Part shown: in pieces, positions 23,401-35,849 of the stretch
Layout of the letters: every line of letters begins with the position of its first letter
Numbering within the stretch: the first letter of the stretch is position 1
NCBI RefSeq assembly: GCF_022376445.1
Contig: NW_025954961.1
Span: 1,364,001-1,428,000 of the forward strand
Origin: Fomitopsis serialis
Taxonomy: Eukaryota; Basidiomycota; Agaricomycetes; Polyporales; Fomitopsidaceae
Reading direction: 5' to 3'
Length of the DNA: 64,000 nucleotides
Notes under the pieces: generated by a model
Databases searched by the model: none
Told to the model about the DNA's origin: nothing
Seen by the model: the letters and a program-made list of their open reading frames with translations, nothing else
Program-made: the position numbers and the translations under genes

Positions 23401-24278
23401 CTACAGCTTCAGCGGCGCCCCCAGATTCACATAGCCACCTGACAATGTCAAGATAACCCTGCGCCAGGTCAATCACACGAAGTGGCACAAGTTGCATATC
23501 ACACACCTTAGAGCATACGTTGTGCAGCGCGGTCCAGCCATCCGCATCGTGTGCGTGAACGTCTGCCTTGTCCGGGAGCAGATACTGAATGATGTGCAAG
23601 TGGCCGTTGAGGGAGGCTTTGTGCAGCGCGGTCTGGAGCGGGGTCAACTACACGTCAGACGACCCGACACGGACACGCGTACCTCGCCCTCCCTGTCCTC
23701 GATGTCCGGCATAGCACCGCAGTCCTCCACAACTACACATCCTTTGAGCATCATGACATCCACGCCCAGAACGGAGGTAACGTACGCCATTTCACAATGT
23801 CCAGATAGCCCCTGCTCGAGGCAGCATGCAGCGCCGTTTGTCCGATACGCGACGGCGCATCATTCGCGAGCGCGAACGACTCCACGTCACCCGACCTGAG
23901 GGCACTCCTGAACACGGTCTGCAGGCGCTTCAGCTCCCCCGACGTGGCAGCCGCGTGCAAGGCCTCCAGCTGAGCAGGGGATGGTGGGCTCTTTGTCGGG
24001 ACCGGTACCGCTGCCACAGGTAGGGGCTCAGGTTTCGGGTCGGGTCTCGGATGCTCCTCCTCGAGCTGGGTGTGCTCCTCCACGCCGGGATAGACAAACT
24101 CATCCTCGTCCGAGTCCTCGTGCATGGCGGGCTCGCTGGGGTCGGGGGAAACAACGCCGCTCCCGTTTCTGCAACGTGCATGACGCACATAGGTCAGTCA
24201 TGAACCACACGTTCCTTTCGAATCGGCTGCCACATACTCCTCAATAGTGCCCAGAAAGAACCCAGAGTCGTCGCTCAT
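20499..24278 (-). CDS. Ankyrin - DysF - FYVE - RING protein (putative E3 ligase)
   Basis: This large multi-exon gene runs from ATG 24276-24278 (MSDDSGFFLGTIEE) to stop 20499-20501, roughly 1,000 residues. In order it holds: an acidic N-terminus; ankyrin repeats (IGQTALHAASSRGYLDIVKW, TPLQTALHKASLNGHLHIIQ, DGWTALHNVCSKGYLDIVRW, GHLPVVLYLLTKQNADPFVR); a dysferlin-type module (VLYENQR, then RSDWTLDVTHP, DDGWQYAHSFDD and SWVRRRRWVRV); a FYVE finger (WERD, CREC, RR(H)HCRRCG, RVCQAC); and a C-terminal RING (CAICLEEF, CLCSFHNAC, SCPIH) spaced like Pib1. FYVE fingers bind PI3P on endosomes and RINGs recruit E2 enzymes. DysF domains occur in Spo73, Pex30 and TECPR1. The likely role is an endosome or vacuole-membrane ubiquitin ligase. 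The His-His core of FYVE requires a 3-nt exon at 21336-21338. Domain calls are firm; substrate and exact exon set are not. Confidence 0.85.
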
Positions 24279-26255
24279 CGCCGTGTGCTGAAAATGTGGG
24301 GATAGACAGAGATTATCTGCTGGAGGCCTTCAGCCACACAGCTGCATCATTTCGCGCGAAGCGGCCTCATGTTGCACTGAACTTTTTGGCTTACCTAATC
24401 AGGCAGCTGGCGCTCTGAATGTAGTATTGAAGATCTAACGGGCAATCATTGGCTCAGGCTGCGCCGAAGTCGCGTCGGATCGCATCCTAGTTCACTCGAA
24501 GAGCATCCTAATTAAAAATAATGGAATTACTGCATGCAGAATCATTCGGTGCAACTATCTGATCCGCATGACATCCACTACATCACTCAAACTGCAATTT
24601 GGGCCGACTTCAGCAGCCGTCACTCGGTACGGTACAGCTCACTAGGGAACCGTCAAGCTGGCGAGAACATAGCATAGGTTGTTGTACATCAGAGTATATG
24701 GCAGTTCGTGATAAGTGGTATGTCCCCGATCCCCAAGGTTTTCTGGTGATTGCCGCTGCCATTCGAACGACGTGAACGAAACGATATGACCCTTGCATCG
24801 CAATGGGTGTACACCCCGACCAACGGGGTCGGTTGTTCGTTCAGTTGTCAGGTGCACCAGCGAGGAAATTAAGCCCCCCTTCGCGCCACATATACCCGGG
24901 TCCAGCGCATTCTCCGAGCCGGATCGTTGAACTGCGCAGACGTTGGACGATACCGATTGCAGTCATCCATTGCATAACGATATGGACGATCGAACGCCCG
25001 GATAACGCATTGGAGCGTGAGAAGCTGATACGGTCCATTCAACTGCGACGTGAACCTTTGTAGGCAGCGCGCGCTATCACGCATTTGCGCCCATCGCAGC
25101 CGTTGTAACTGCGCGGGGGTGGTGATACTTGCAGGGACCAGTTGCCTGCTCAGGGTTCGATGCTATGGTTCGAGCTGTGCGGTCGCAAGGCGAGGGAAGA
25201 TAGATGACCGTGACGTGGGAGGAATAATGATTGGATGGACATCCTTCCAGCACCACGAGAAATCGAGGAATAGCGAGAACAGTGAACCATATGGACGGCC
25301 TTGACCAAACGGACTTCAAGAACACCAGGCGTAAGTGTGTATGAGAAGAGCCCTTACATGGGCATCCGATGTCGGATTCGTAGGACACAGCAGTGAGTAC
25401 ACCCAATCACGATTCTCGATATCATTTCTGTCGCGTAGACTTGGAGAAGATCGGGGTCAGACGTCACGGAAGCCCATAAATCAGAGAATGCACTCACAGG
25501 CCGTTCCCACCGACGTTCTCAGCCTCAGCAGCAAATGCAATCTACGCACGCCCAGCAGGGGGCGCGGAAACTGATCAGACAACGCGCCACATGTACGACC
25601 GAGAGATCAACGCAGAAGACACGACCTGGTTGCTGGTGTAGAAGCTTGTGAATCTCGCCGAATGTCGCGGAAATCGGAGTCTCCGAGACAAGCATTGCGA
25701 ACAACCCGAAGCGATGGCGAATCACTGGTGCAGCCTAGAGGGAATCTGCGCATCGTCGTGGCGGTCTTCCGGCGATGGCGGGGCTTCGTGTTCACGTCCG
25801 TGCGAGAGGCTGAGCTAAGTTCCCACTAGTGACAACGGCGCACGGCGACATCTTGCACTTTGTCATCCAGCGGCCGTGTCTTGACTGTCCATCGCCAGTC
25901 ATTATCGAGGTGAGGTCAGATGCTGCTATGTTGTGGGTGCGCGGTGTTAGAGTGTCGTCGACGGCAGACAGAGAGTGGCTGGGCGGGCGGCTGGTGATAG
26001 GGTGGGATCTGGAGGGATCTGAGCAAGGTCCGTCCGGCGGGGGAGGGGAATGCTGGGGATGGCTTGCGCACGGCCATCGTCGTTGCTCGCACGACCTGCA
26101 CGCTCGATTGGCGCCCCGCCGACGGTGTTTCTCTTCCCAGCCTGCGAGCAGCACCGCTCACTCTGGTCTCCAGCTCAAATCCGAGCGACTGTCGCCGATA
26201 TGACCCAATCTCTCGTAAGGCGCTCGTTCCCGCATAAAACTCATGCTGGCCACAG
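24279..26255. other. Two-kb region without recognisable gene (divergent promoter)
   Basis: This is the longest gene-free stretch. It lies between the divergent starts of the ankyrin-FYVE-RING gene (minus) and the aminotransferase gene (plus). AT-rich patches occur around 24490-24540. The small frames (for example 24803-25063 and 25829-26203) have no protein-like composition or family motifs. I found no tRNA or inverted-repeat element here. An unrecognised intron-rich gene or a non-coding RNA is possible. Confidence 0.4.
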
Positions 26256-28180
26256 ATGCTCTCCCGAGGCTCCTGGCTGACTCGTCTTCGCCGTCCTACT
26301 TGTCGCTTCACCGCTCCCCCCGTCCCCACCCACCTTCGCACCATCACAACAACCCCCACGCCCGGGATGGCACCCTCTGCGACTGAATCACAGTCGGCCG
26401 CGACCACCGGGGTTAACGGCACCAATGGGCTGAGTCACATCAAGAAGTACAAGGATCGCTCCAACCTGGTGCCCGTCGCCTCCCGCTTGAAGGACGGTCG
26501 AGCGTTGGCAGAGGATGTATGGTCCATCTTCAAGTAAGTCACGTTCCGTCTCCTTGCTCTTCGTAGCTTGATAGCTCATCGTGCAAACTCTACGTCGCTA
26601 CAGCGCCGCGAACCTGCCTGCGGACTGCATCAATCTCGGCCAGGGATACATGAACTTCCCGCCGCCAATATGGGTCAGGGAAGCCGCGGAACAGGCCCTG
26701 GCTGTCACAGCGACCAACCACTACTCACACCCCAAGGGCAGGCCACGGCTGCGCGAGGCGATCAAGAAGGTCTACAGCCCCCAGTTCGGACGGGAACTTG
26801 ATGTCGAGACCGAGATCCAAGTGACCAGCGGGGCGAACGAAGGCATGTCCGTACCTCTACATGGCTATATGTGCGTGCTTAGCGTGCCACAGGCCAGTAC
26901 TCCGTGTTCACCGCGTTCCTCGAGCCCGGAGATGAGGTCATCATGTTCGAGCCGTTCTTCGATCAGTATCTGCCATCGGTAGCCTTCAACGGCGGAGTCC
27001 CCGTCTATGTGCCGCTGCACCCGAAATTGACGGGCGACAAGCCAACGAGCAACGACTGGGTGATCGACTTTGACGAACTCGCGTATGTCGACGCGCGAAA
27101 CACGGCATTCCGGTTACTCATGCAATAGCACGATAGTCGCTCCATAACCCCGCGCACCAAGATGATCATCGTCAACACGCCCCACAACCCGGTGGGCAAG
27201 GTCTTCACACGCGAAGAGCTCGAAAAGATCGCCGCGCTCGCGGAACAGCACAACCTGATCGTCATGTCCGATGAGGTGGTACGTAACTGTCCCTCCGCAC
27301 AGTCGATCAGTCGAAATTGAAAGGAAGGTGTCCAGTACGACTTCCTCGTGTTCGACAACAAGGAGCACGTGCGCATCGCGACCCTGCCGGGCATGTGGGA
27401 CCGCACTGTCACGGTCGGCTCCGCGGGCAGTGAGTATCCTCCCACTGTCGTTCTGCTTTGTGAAAGCATCTCAAGGGTGTCGATGCGACGTAGAACTATT
27501 CTCTGCGACGGGCTGGAGAGTGGGCTGGCTCATTGGGCCTCCGTCCATCATCAGGCCGACCCTGGCAGCATGCACGCGCATCGTGTTCTGCAGCAACTCG
27601 CCATTGCAAGAGGCCACGGCAGTCGGGCTTGAGCAGATGGAGGAGCGCGGCTACCTCCCGCAGGCAGTGAAGGAATACGACGAGCGACGGTTGACGCTCA
27701 CGGCCGCGTTCGACAAGCTCGGCATGACCTACTCTCACCCCGAGGGAACCTACTTCGTGCTTCTGGTTCGTACCATTCGCGAGAATATCCATGGCGCAAC
27801 TCACACGCACCCGCAGGATATCTCCACTGTCAAGTGGCCAGAAAATTACCCCTTCCCAGCGAGCGTCCAGGGCCGAGGACGAGACTTCAGGTAAGCACTC
27901 ACCGGCACTTTCATTTGGACCCCGATCCTCACCGAATCGCACGCAGGGCATGTTGGTTCATAGCCATGGAAGTGGGAGTCTCAACTATACCCGTGAGCGA
28001 GGTGAGAGCATTCCCTGGACCGTGTGTCGCGCCCCATCTGATTGCATCGCACGGAAGTTCTACTGTGAGGAGCACTGCTCCATCGGCGAGAACTACGCGC
28101 GCTTCGCGTTCTGCAAGGACGTCGACACGCTCCAGAGGGCGGCTGAGCGCCTCCAGGGCCTGCGGAGATTCCTGCAGTAG
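26256..28180 (+). CDS. BNA3: Kynurenine/glutamine-type aminotransferase (Bna3-like)
   Basis: This is a fold-type I PLP transaminase. ATG 26256 gives an Arg/Ser/Thr-rich leader (MLSRGSWLTRLRRPTCRF) typical of a mitochondrial presequence. A second in-frame ATG at 26367 (MAPSATES, G at +4) would give a cytosolic form. Conserved blocks are INLGQGYMNFPPP, NHYSHPKGRPRLREAI, QVTSGANEG, EPFFDQYLP, IIVNTPHNPVGKVF, IVMSDEV/YDFLVFD, and AATGWRVGWLIGP after the VGSAG-K Schiff-base region. The C-terminal FYCEEHCSIGENYARFAFCK holds the substrate-binding Arg. The splice at about 27066-27135 must use the cacgatag acceptor to stay open. The family makes kynurenate from kynurenine or transaminates glutamine. 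The stop is 28178-28180. Confidence 0.92.
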
Positions 28181-28317
28181 ACGTGTAATTCAGAAGAGAA
28201 GTAAAAAGGAATGGTCCCTTCGGGCTTCGTAGCTGTTGCTGTTATGTTGTTGCTGAGTTGTATCTCTGTTGTTCAGTACCCCGCGATAGCGACACCGTAG
28301 CGGATTTATGATATATA

Positions 28318-31300
28318 TTATCCACCAGCTACGTCTTCATCCAGACTGTCTACCACGCGTGATAGCAGCTCGTTGACAGACGTGGAAGAGCAATCATAAT
28401 ACACCGGATTGCTCGTCAGTCGGCGCGCGAGGAACGTGAAAGACAGCGCGTCGACCGCCTGCTGCTTGTCCGCGATGCTCCCATCCTTCCGCCTGTCCTT
28501 GTACCACGACCTCAGCACGTCCGTCTGCAGAAGCTGCGACTCGAGGGGCAGGCCGTCATTGAGGAACCGCATGAAGGTGTCCTTGCTCTCGACCTGGCAG
28601 AAGAGGTGGAAGTACCCCTCGCCGTTATGCCGGACCGCGCGCCCCTGCATGCGCACGAGCTCCTCGAGGCCGTAGTCGCGCAGCTGGCGTTCCTCGTCAG
28701 TGACGTGCAGGTACTGCGTGCCCATCACGACGACGGTCACGGCGCGCACGGGGAGGGTCCAGCATGCGTCGCGGGGGACAATGAGGACGCGAACGAGACC
28801 TTGGGCGTAGAGCTCCAACATGAGGCTGCGGTCTTCCTTCGCGATGCCTTCGTGGAAGAAGCCGACTCCGCGGGAGATGTAGTCCATCAGCTCGCCATCC
28901 TTGAGCCTCGGTCTGTAGTGTTCGAACGCTTCGACGGCGACGTCTTCGGGGAGGTATCCTCTGGCTGTCTCCAGCTCCAACGCGCACTGTGTGATGAGGT
29001 CGAGAGCGATCGGGCGGCATTGTGCGCGGGATGGGATGAAGACGATAGCGGACCCGCCGGGTGCTCTCTGGATGGCCATGTGGGCCGGTTTTGCCATCGC
29101 CTTGAACAGAGCAGCCGATTGGGGTGTCGTGAAAGTCTGGGTGTGGACAGTCAACGACTGGTCTCGGTCGCTCGGCCGGAAACTGTGCAAGGCCAGAGGG
29201 TCCACATCAAGCCATGCAGCCAGGTCTGCTGAGTCGTTCAAGGAATTCGAAAGACCGACGAATCGCACTGGATGACTCTGCGCCGCATGTATGAGGAGGG
29301 AGACCCCGAGCTCGTAGGCGGAATCGAGGAGTTCCAGATTCTCGCAGACTACCAGCTTTAACCCTGTGAGAGCAGAACCGGAGACTCGTTTGTGGGATAT
29401 GGCCCGCAATAGCTCAACGCCGGTCGCAACGCGGATGGTTTTCCTGCTCGATGTCGAAAACAGCCCTTCTGCCTGGCTTAACTCAACCCAAACGTTGAGC
29501 ATCTTTGACACAGGACGCATCTGTGTGATCATCTCGGTTGCCACACTACGCCGCGGGGCTATCACAAGCACCCAAGAAGTTTCGGCGGCAGTCTGTAATG
29601 TGTTCCTACGAAGTTGTTCGTAAGATGGCCATCAGTGGGGAAGCGGACGACTCACCATGCCATTGCTTGCGCCAAAGTGGACTTTCCGGAACCCGTAGGT
29701 GCACAGAAGAGAGCATGGAGAGGTGTGTTGACGAGGCTCCACAACGCGTGGCTTTGCAGAGCGTTGAAGCTGTGTATTCGTCCAGACATGTGCTTCTCGA
29801 CCACTGGATTGTGTAGAACGGAAACAGGAAGGAATGGGATATCCAAGCGAGGAGTATGTGACTCAGAAGCTGACGGCATGACAAGATCGTCGAATGGTAT
29901 TGCAACCTCATCTTCGGCACCCATCCATTTGTCGGACACGAAGCGTATCGTCACGAATGGAGGCCGCTGGCCTTCTGATATTGAGATGACGAAGTCGACG
30001 TCCAGCGCATCCGTGGTCTGCCGGAAGACTAGATGCGACATCTGCAAGATGTTGATTCCTTCATCGTCTTCGATCCACAGCCAAAACGGCTCGGAAGAAC
30101 CGTGAATTCTGGAACTCCAGTTGAATCTTCGCGTGACCCGTACCGAGATCCTGAGCACGTTCGAACCCAGTGGACGTAGCTTGTATGTGATCCCCACAGT
30201 AGGGAACTGTTTCGCGGCATCACGGATGGCATTGCCGTGGTGTTCGTTTAGCTTGACGAGTTGGCCCAATTCTACTGCCGGCATGGCAGCTAGTTCCGCA
30301 ACGGAGTACTCGTCGGCCCATCGCTCCAGGTTATACAGCACGTCCCGCTTCAGTTGAAATTGCTTCAACGGCTGGTCGAAGGGCCAGAGACGCTTTTCAA
30401 TAGCCTTGCTCAACCCCATCAAGACGCCGCTGACGTTCGCCCACTTGCGGCTGATGGCGATCTCCAGCAATGCGCGCACTATACGCCCCCCGTTCTGTGC
30501 TGCATATGCCTGATCGGAGACCAAGGCGAAGTCCTCCGGGCGTACGTCGGAAATATAGCTCTGTAGCAAAATATTGACTTTTCCTTGACTTGTATCCGTA
30601 CCGCTCTACGGATAACATGAGTGTACTGCTTATTCCCGAAAAACCTATGGTCATACCTTAACAGTACAAGGAACCAGCTCCGATTCCAGGAGTTGTGCCA
30701 GCTCCTTCACCTCATTTTCTCGAAGTTGTATTTGATCGAACTAGACTGACCGTCAGCCCGTCCATCGAGTAGATTGCGTGGTCCCCACCTCTGTGCTCAT
30801 GCACAACATCACCAGAACATCGGCTTCTGTCATTTTTGGCTTGAATACCTTGTTGAATATCTCGATCGATGCATGCCTGATGTAGTATTTCGCAGCAATT
30901 CGACCGAGATCAAGGATCGTAAAGTTACGGCTCGTCCTGTCGAATGTGATCATCCGTGCCTCTGCCAACCTCGTGGCGGCTTCGATGACAAGCTGAGTAC
31001 GCTTAGCTCCGAGGTACGGATCCTCTGCTACCTGGTCGCGTGTCATACCTACAGATAAAATAGCTATCAAGACTCGGTGACTGTCATTAGATGAGGATTC
31101 GCACCATATTGGAATGGGTTCTTGCGCATCCTGACGAAGAGATAGGTATATCCTATCCATTGCACCGCATCTGGAACGTTAGCAACGGTACCCAGAGCAA
31201 TCTCGGCATTCAGTGCGTCGATAATGCCTGCAATGAACCTGTCGAAGGTGAGTGGGACGTACGCAGTCAACGTCGGCTGCCTTACTTGGATTCTATAGGA

Positions 31301-34277
31301 TTCTGCGCAACCTGGTCAGCTATGGGTGAGTGGCATGATGAGGTCCTGACGAACCTGAGAAGTGACCGAGTCGAGGTAATGCTGCAGTTTGTCATCCGTC
31401 GTACAGATGTACCCGACACCGCTAGTCTCCAGTCCTGGCCGACCTGCTCGACCGAATACTTGCAGCACATCCAGAACAGACAGGTCCGTGAAGGATCCCT
31501 TGGCAGAGTCATAAACCTGAGTGCCCTTGATGATGACTGCACTGATGCTGTGAGTCGGACTCCCAGAAGTCACGCTGCGTACGTACCTGCATGAGCGGGA
31601 AGATTGACACCCCAAGCAAGTGTTGCAGTGCAGCATAGAACCTGTGAATATCATGAATGGCACCGCCGAAGTCTCATACCACGCCAGCTACCTTTATAGC
31701 CCGAGCTTCGAACATCCTTTCCATCATGTTTCGATCCGAACGCAGCATACCGGCATGATGAATGCCGAAGCCATTGTCGAAAAGCTGTTTCATTTCCTTG
31801 TTCCTCGACATACCAATATCCCGACGGAAGAACTCGAATTGAGGGTGGTCCTCGCAACTGAACTCGTCCAGTATTCCATCCGCCATGGCGGCTTCCTTGA
31901 GGGCAAGTGCAGTTTTTACCGTCTCCTTCCTTGCATGAACGAATACCATCACTTGGTGACCCTCCTGAACCAGCTCCGATACTTTTTCGAACGACACATG
32001 ATCTAGGTTCTTGCGTGACTGCTGGCTTCCGGGCTTTCCCTTGACGCCGATGAAATGCTGTTCGAGCGGCACAGGCCTAAAGGACGAGTCGAAGTAGAAC
32101 AAGCCGGTGTGACGGTTCACTCTATGGAGAGTCTTGTCAGCGAGAGAAGTACTGCGTACCATGGACATCAAACCTGAGAAAATCCCCCACATCTACGTAG
32201 TTGGGCAGAGTGGCGCTCAGACCAACAATACGAATAACCGACTGCGTTGATTCAACCTGTGGAGAGCATGAGTCTTTCATGACGGCACGGTAACACCCTG
32301 CTTGCCTGTCGCAATGTACGAGCGACAATCGTTTCGATGACTGCCCCACGCTCATCGTTGAGTAGGTGGACTTCATCAATGATGAGTAGTTTCACTTGCT
32401 AAGATGATCAACTGGTCAACTCCTGCCCTATGCTGAAGCAGAACGGAGGGCTCACCGATGCAAGCTCACCCTCTCCGGTTGGTTTGCGCGTCACTACGTC
32501 CCACTTTTCTGGGGTGGTCACAATGATCTGCGTCTCCGCAATCTCGGCCTTGTGAGCTGCATGTCGCCTGTCTGCTCGTCGGACGCCGAATCTCATAGCC
32601 CGAGGAGACGACTCACCTGTGAGTTCCCGTACAAGAACCTGCAACCACTTGAGTCGTTTTCCCAGTTTTCTGACGATCTCAGAAGCGAGTGCCTTCATTG
32701 GCGCACTGTGCACGGTAAAAATCATCGTTGGAAAGAACAACGGGACTGGGACAGTTCAACGTACACGTAGATTACCTTGAACTTGTCCTTTTGAATCGAG
32801 GCTGCGATGGAGTTGTTCGTGTTGGCAGACCTATGTTGATTCAGACTCGCAATATGGCCAACATGGCGACGTCCGTTTTACCCTATATTGTGGTCTGAAC
32901 TTCATCCTTGATTGTATGCATGCCAAAGACTTACGGCACCAGTGGGAGCTATGTGGGTGTCAGCGGGTTTCATGAGTGAACAGAGACTAACCGACCACAC
33001 ACGAGCATGTTCTCGTTCGACTGGTACGCGGTGGGATACACAATGGACTGTATCCTGTTCAGCGAAGTGTAGCCCTGGTATAAGCAGTGTCAGCTGTTTC
33101 CGAATGGTGCGTAAAGAGAGACTGACTGGGAAAGAACCTCTTGCGAGTGAGTCGAGCTCTGAGACAGTAATGAGGCGTTCAGTCGCGCGAGGGGCAACGG
33201 CTCTTGCAGGCGGGATGGTCACTTCCTCGTAGTCCTATCAAGGCGTAAGCCATACGTATACGTACATTCCATGGATTGATTACCTCGTTCATCTCTCGTG
33301 TTGTACCAAGCGGTAGCATAAACCGTGTGCCCAGGTGTGATAGAATGTTTCCCTGGACCGTAGACGCAGACGTGTACACATGTGGTAGCACTTCCGGGGC
33401 ATCGTGCTGCAACAAATCATCAGCTTACGCGTTCCATGACGGTGCGCTCATGCTCACTGCTGTTCCAGTGTATAGCGGACGAGCGGCATTCGAACGCAAC
33501 GTCTCTTCCATACGCCTCCGGGCTGCTTCAGGGTCAAGACTTGAAGTATCATACACTAAACCATCGTCAAGTTCGGTACAGAAGCAGTAAGATGCTGTGA
33601 CCTCACTTTGGTCACCAAGTTGCTTGCCCATCAGTGCATGAGACGCATGGCCGTTCTGAATACCATGCAGATAGTCATCTACCTTCGGCGACGGTCAATT
33701 CACCACTAACACATATAACAAGTATGAAAGCATACTGCTTTCGCCATGTTCATTCGATCAGCTAGATTTCCATCACCAGCTCAATGTCGTCGAAGCCTAT
33801 GATTTCTGCGAGTTGCTCAGAAATCAAATCATCCGAGGCTTTCGAGTTTAGAATAGGCGACAGCGCCGGAAGAACGTCTCGCAGGTTCGGTTCCTGTATA
33901 GACAATGGTTAATCGACCGTCAAGACTGGTATCTCAAATTACGCACGCAAGAATTTTGGATAATACTGGAGGACGATTCGCAGCTTCAGACATAGATTGT
34001 GTTGAGTAGATGCTCAGCACCGAGTCCCACTCCTCAACGTCCTCGGGCAATGACGCTGCTTGTGTGTCTACAGGCTGTTCAGTCTACATAATATTGTGAT
34101 CTACTTATTTGACCATACCTTCTGCCACGATGTGTTTCCTGTATCGAGGTTAACGTTGATACGCAAGGCATTGAGCACGGCTAACCTAGTCCATTCTTCT
34201 ACAACGCGTCCATCTCGGTCAGACGATTCGTCCGGGGAACCAGTCAAGTATTGAATGTGCGACAAGAAATCAGACAT
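28318..34277 (-). CDS. SLH1: Slh1/ASCC3-type tandem-cassette RNA helicase (RQT complex)
   Basis: ATG 34275-34277 opens [19 protein letters not shown] and the stop is at 28318, roughly 1,700 residues after removing more than ten introns. It has two Ski2-like helicase cassettes, each with a Sec63 part. Cassette 1 shows [18 protein letters not shown] (Walker A split by an intron), [30 protein letters not shown] (DEVH box) and [20 protein letters not shown]. The middle Sec63 region reads [20 protein letters not shown]. Cassette 2 has an intact Walker A ([16 protein letters not shown]), but its box II reads [10 protein letters not shown], so the catalytic DExH is lost. Slh1 splits collided ribosomes in quality control (the RQC-trigger complex). 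Divergence from Brr2 in cassette 2 and the overall layout favour Slh1. EMC3 is the divergent neighbour, 225 bp away. Confidence 0.9.
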
Positions 34278-34502
34278 GGCTACAAAAAACAGCTTTCAAG
34301 ACGCGATGTGGACTGATGAGTGCTGGTTGAGAAAGTATATGAACTCGCCAGCGAGGATCGACTCAGACCAGCGGTGACTCTCTCGGGAACGAGGACACAG
34401 AACGCGCAAGATCAGACGCTGGGATCTTGATCCCAAGCGCTGACCGCGTCCGCGAGATGAGATCGGCAATGCCCGATTCGAGGAGGTTACAGCGCGTCCA
34501 CC

Positions 34503-35596
34503 ATGTCCAGCAATGCGTACGTGCAGCCCCGCCACTCACCCATCCCTGTCTCCATGCTGAACGCTATGTCGCAGAGTATCTCTATATTTGGACCCGCAAA
34601 TACGTGATTGGGTGCTCTTCCCGATCACGGTGGTCATGGTTAGTTGCCTCGTCTTCTGCGTGCACCTTACGCCGACCCTGCTCCCCGACAGATACTCGTG
34701 GGTATCCTGCGACACTATGTCGTGTTGCTCCTACAATCCCCGCCAAAAAAGCAACCTCGTGCTGCCATCCGGGAACAGTGAGTCCTGACCCTTTGGCCCA
34801 TCATCTGCATGCCTGACGCGTCGACCTAGACGCGCTCTGATGCGCTCCAACATCCTGCGTGCCTCGTCGGCGAACTCGCCATTACCACCGACATACTACC
34901 AGTCCATATCCCACAGCCTCTCGCAAGCCTTTGCGGAGGGAACGTTCCTGAAGGATGGACCGCCCAAGAGCGACGCACCAACTACGCCTCCGAACCCGCT
35001 GGCCGACCCTTCGCAGATGGACGGCATGATGGCTGGCATGAAGACTCAAATGGTCATGATGATACCGCAGATGATAATCATGGGATGGATCAATTTCTTC
35101 TTCCAGGGCTTCGTGTTGAGTGAGTGGTAGTACACGCGCCCGTATTTCGTCGAGGCTAAGGGTGCGCAGTTAAGCTTCCTTTCCCGCTTACTCTGGGCTT
35201 CAAGTCTATGCTGCAACGCGGGGTCGAGACACCGGACATGGATGTGCGATGGGTCTCGTCGCTCTCCTGGTACTTCCTCAACTTCTTTGGGCTCAACGGT
35301 CTATACCGCCTGATCCTTGGCAATGAAAACTGTGAGATCTAGTCATACTCCTTCAACACACGTACTACTGACAAGCTGGGGATTCGTTCACAGCCGCGGA
35401 CTCTTCGAGAGACATGACAACACCCTTCGCTGCGGCAGCGGCGGCTCCACAGGGACCGCAAGCGCAGGACTACAACAAGCTGTTCAAAGCCGAGAGAGAC
35501 AACCTCGAGTTTGCTGAAGGCTTGTATTCCTGGGTCGGGAAGGACATAGAGACGACCGTTCTAAAGAAGTATGGTCGACTGCCAGATAGCTCATGA
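34503..35596 (+). CDS. EMC3: ER membrane complex subunit 3
   Basis: ATG 34503 opens MSSNA, a short first exon spliced in phase 2 to [20 protein letters not shown], the typical EMC3 start. The remaining exons give [52 protein letters not shown] (membrane segment), [40 protein letters not shown] and a C-terminal tail ending GRLPDSS. EMC3 belongs to the YidC/Oxa1/Get1 insertase superfamily and forms the membrane-insertion vestibule of the EMC, which inserts tail-anchored and multipass proteins at the ER. About five introns of standard size keep the frame open throughout. Confidence 0.95.
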
Positions 35597-35849
35597 CCTA
35601 GACGCTGCGTAGGTTGATGTTATAAGGGAATGTATTTTCTTCTACCACTCGACAGCCCCGTGAACCATTAAGTATACATTATCGTCTATGTGAGAGCCAA
35701 ATACAGCCTGTTCCTACAACATTTGTGCGTCCAAAGAGCAAGATGTGTCCGTAACGCGTCGTGAGGGCAGATGTGTCGTGTATGACTACAGGTGCCCGTG
35801 GCAGTGCGGCAGCTTGGCGGCATGCAAGGGACATGCACCGGGCATAGCC

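Noticed and set aside
25130..25190. GGTTCGATGC resembling a tRNA B box
   Set aside because: No matching A box, acceptor stem or anticodon arm can be folded around it.
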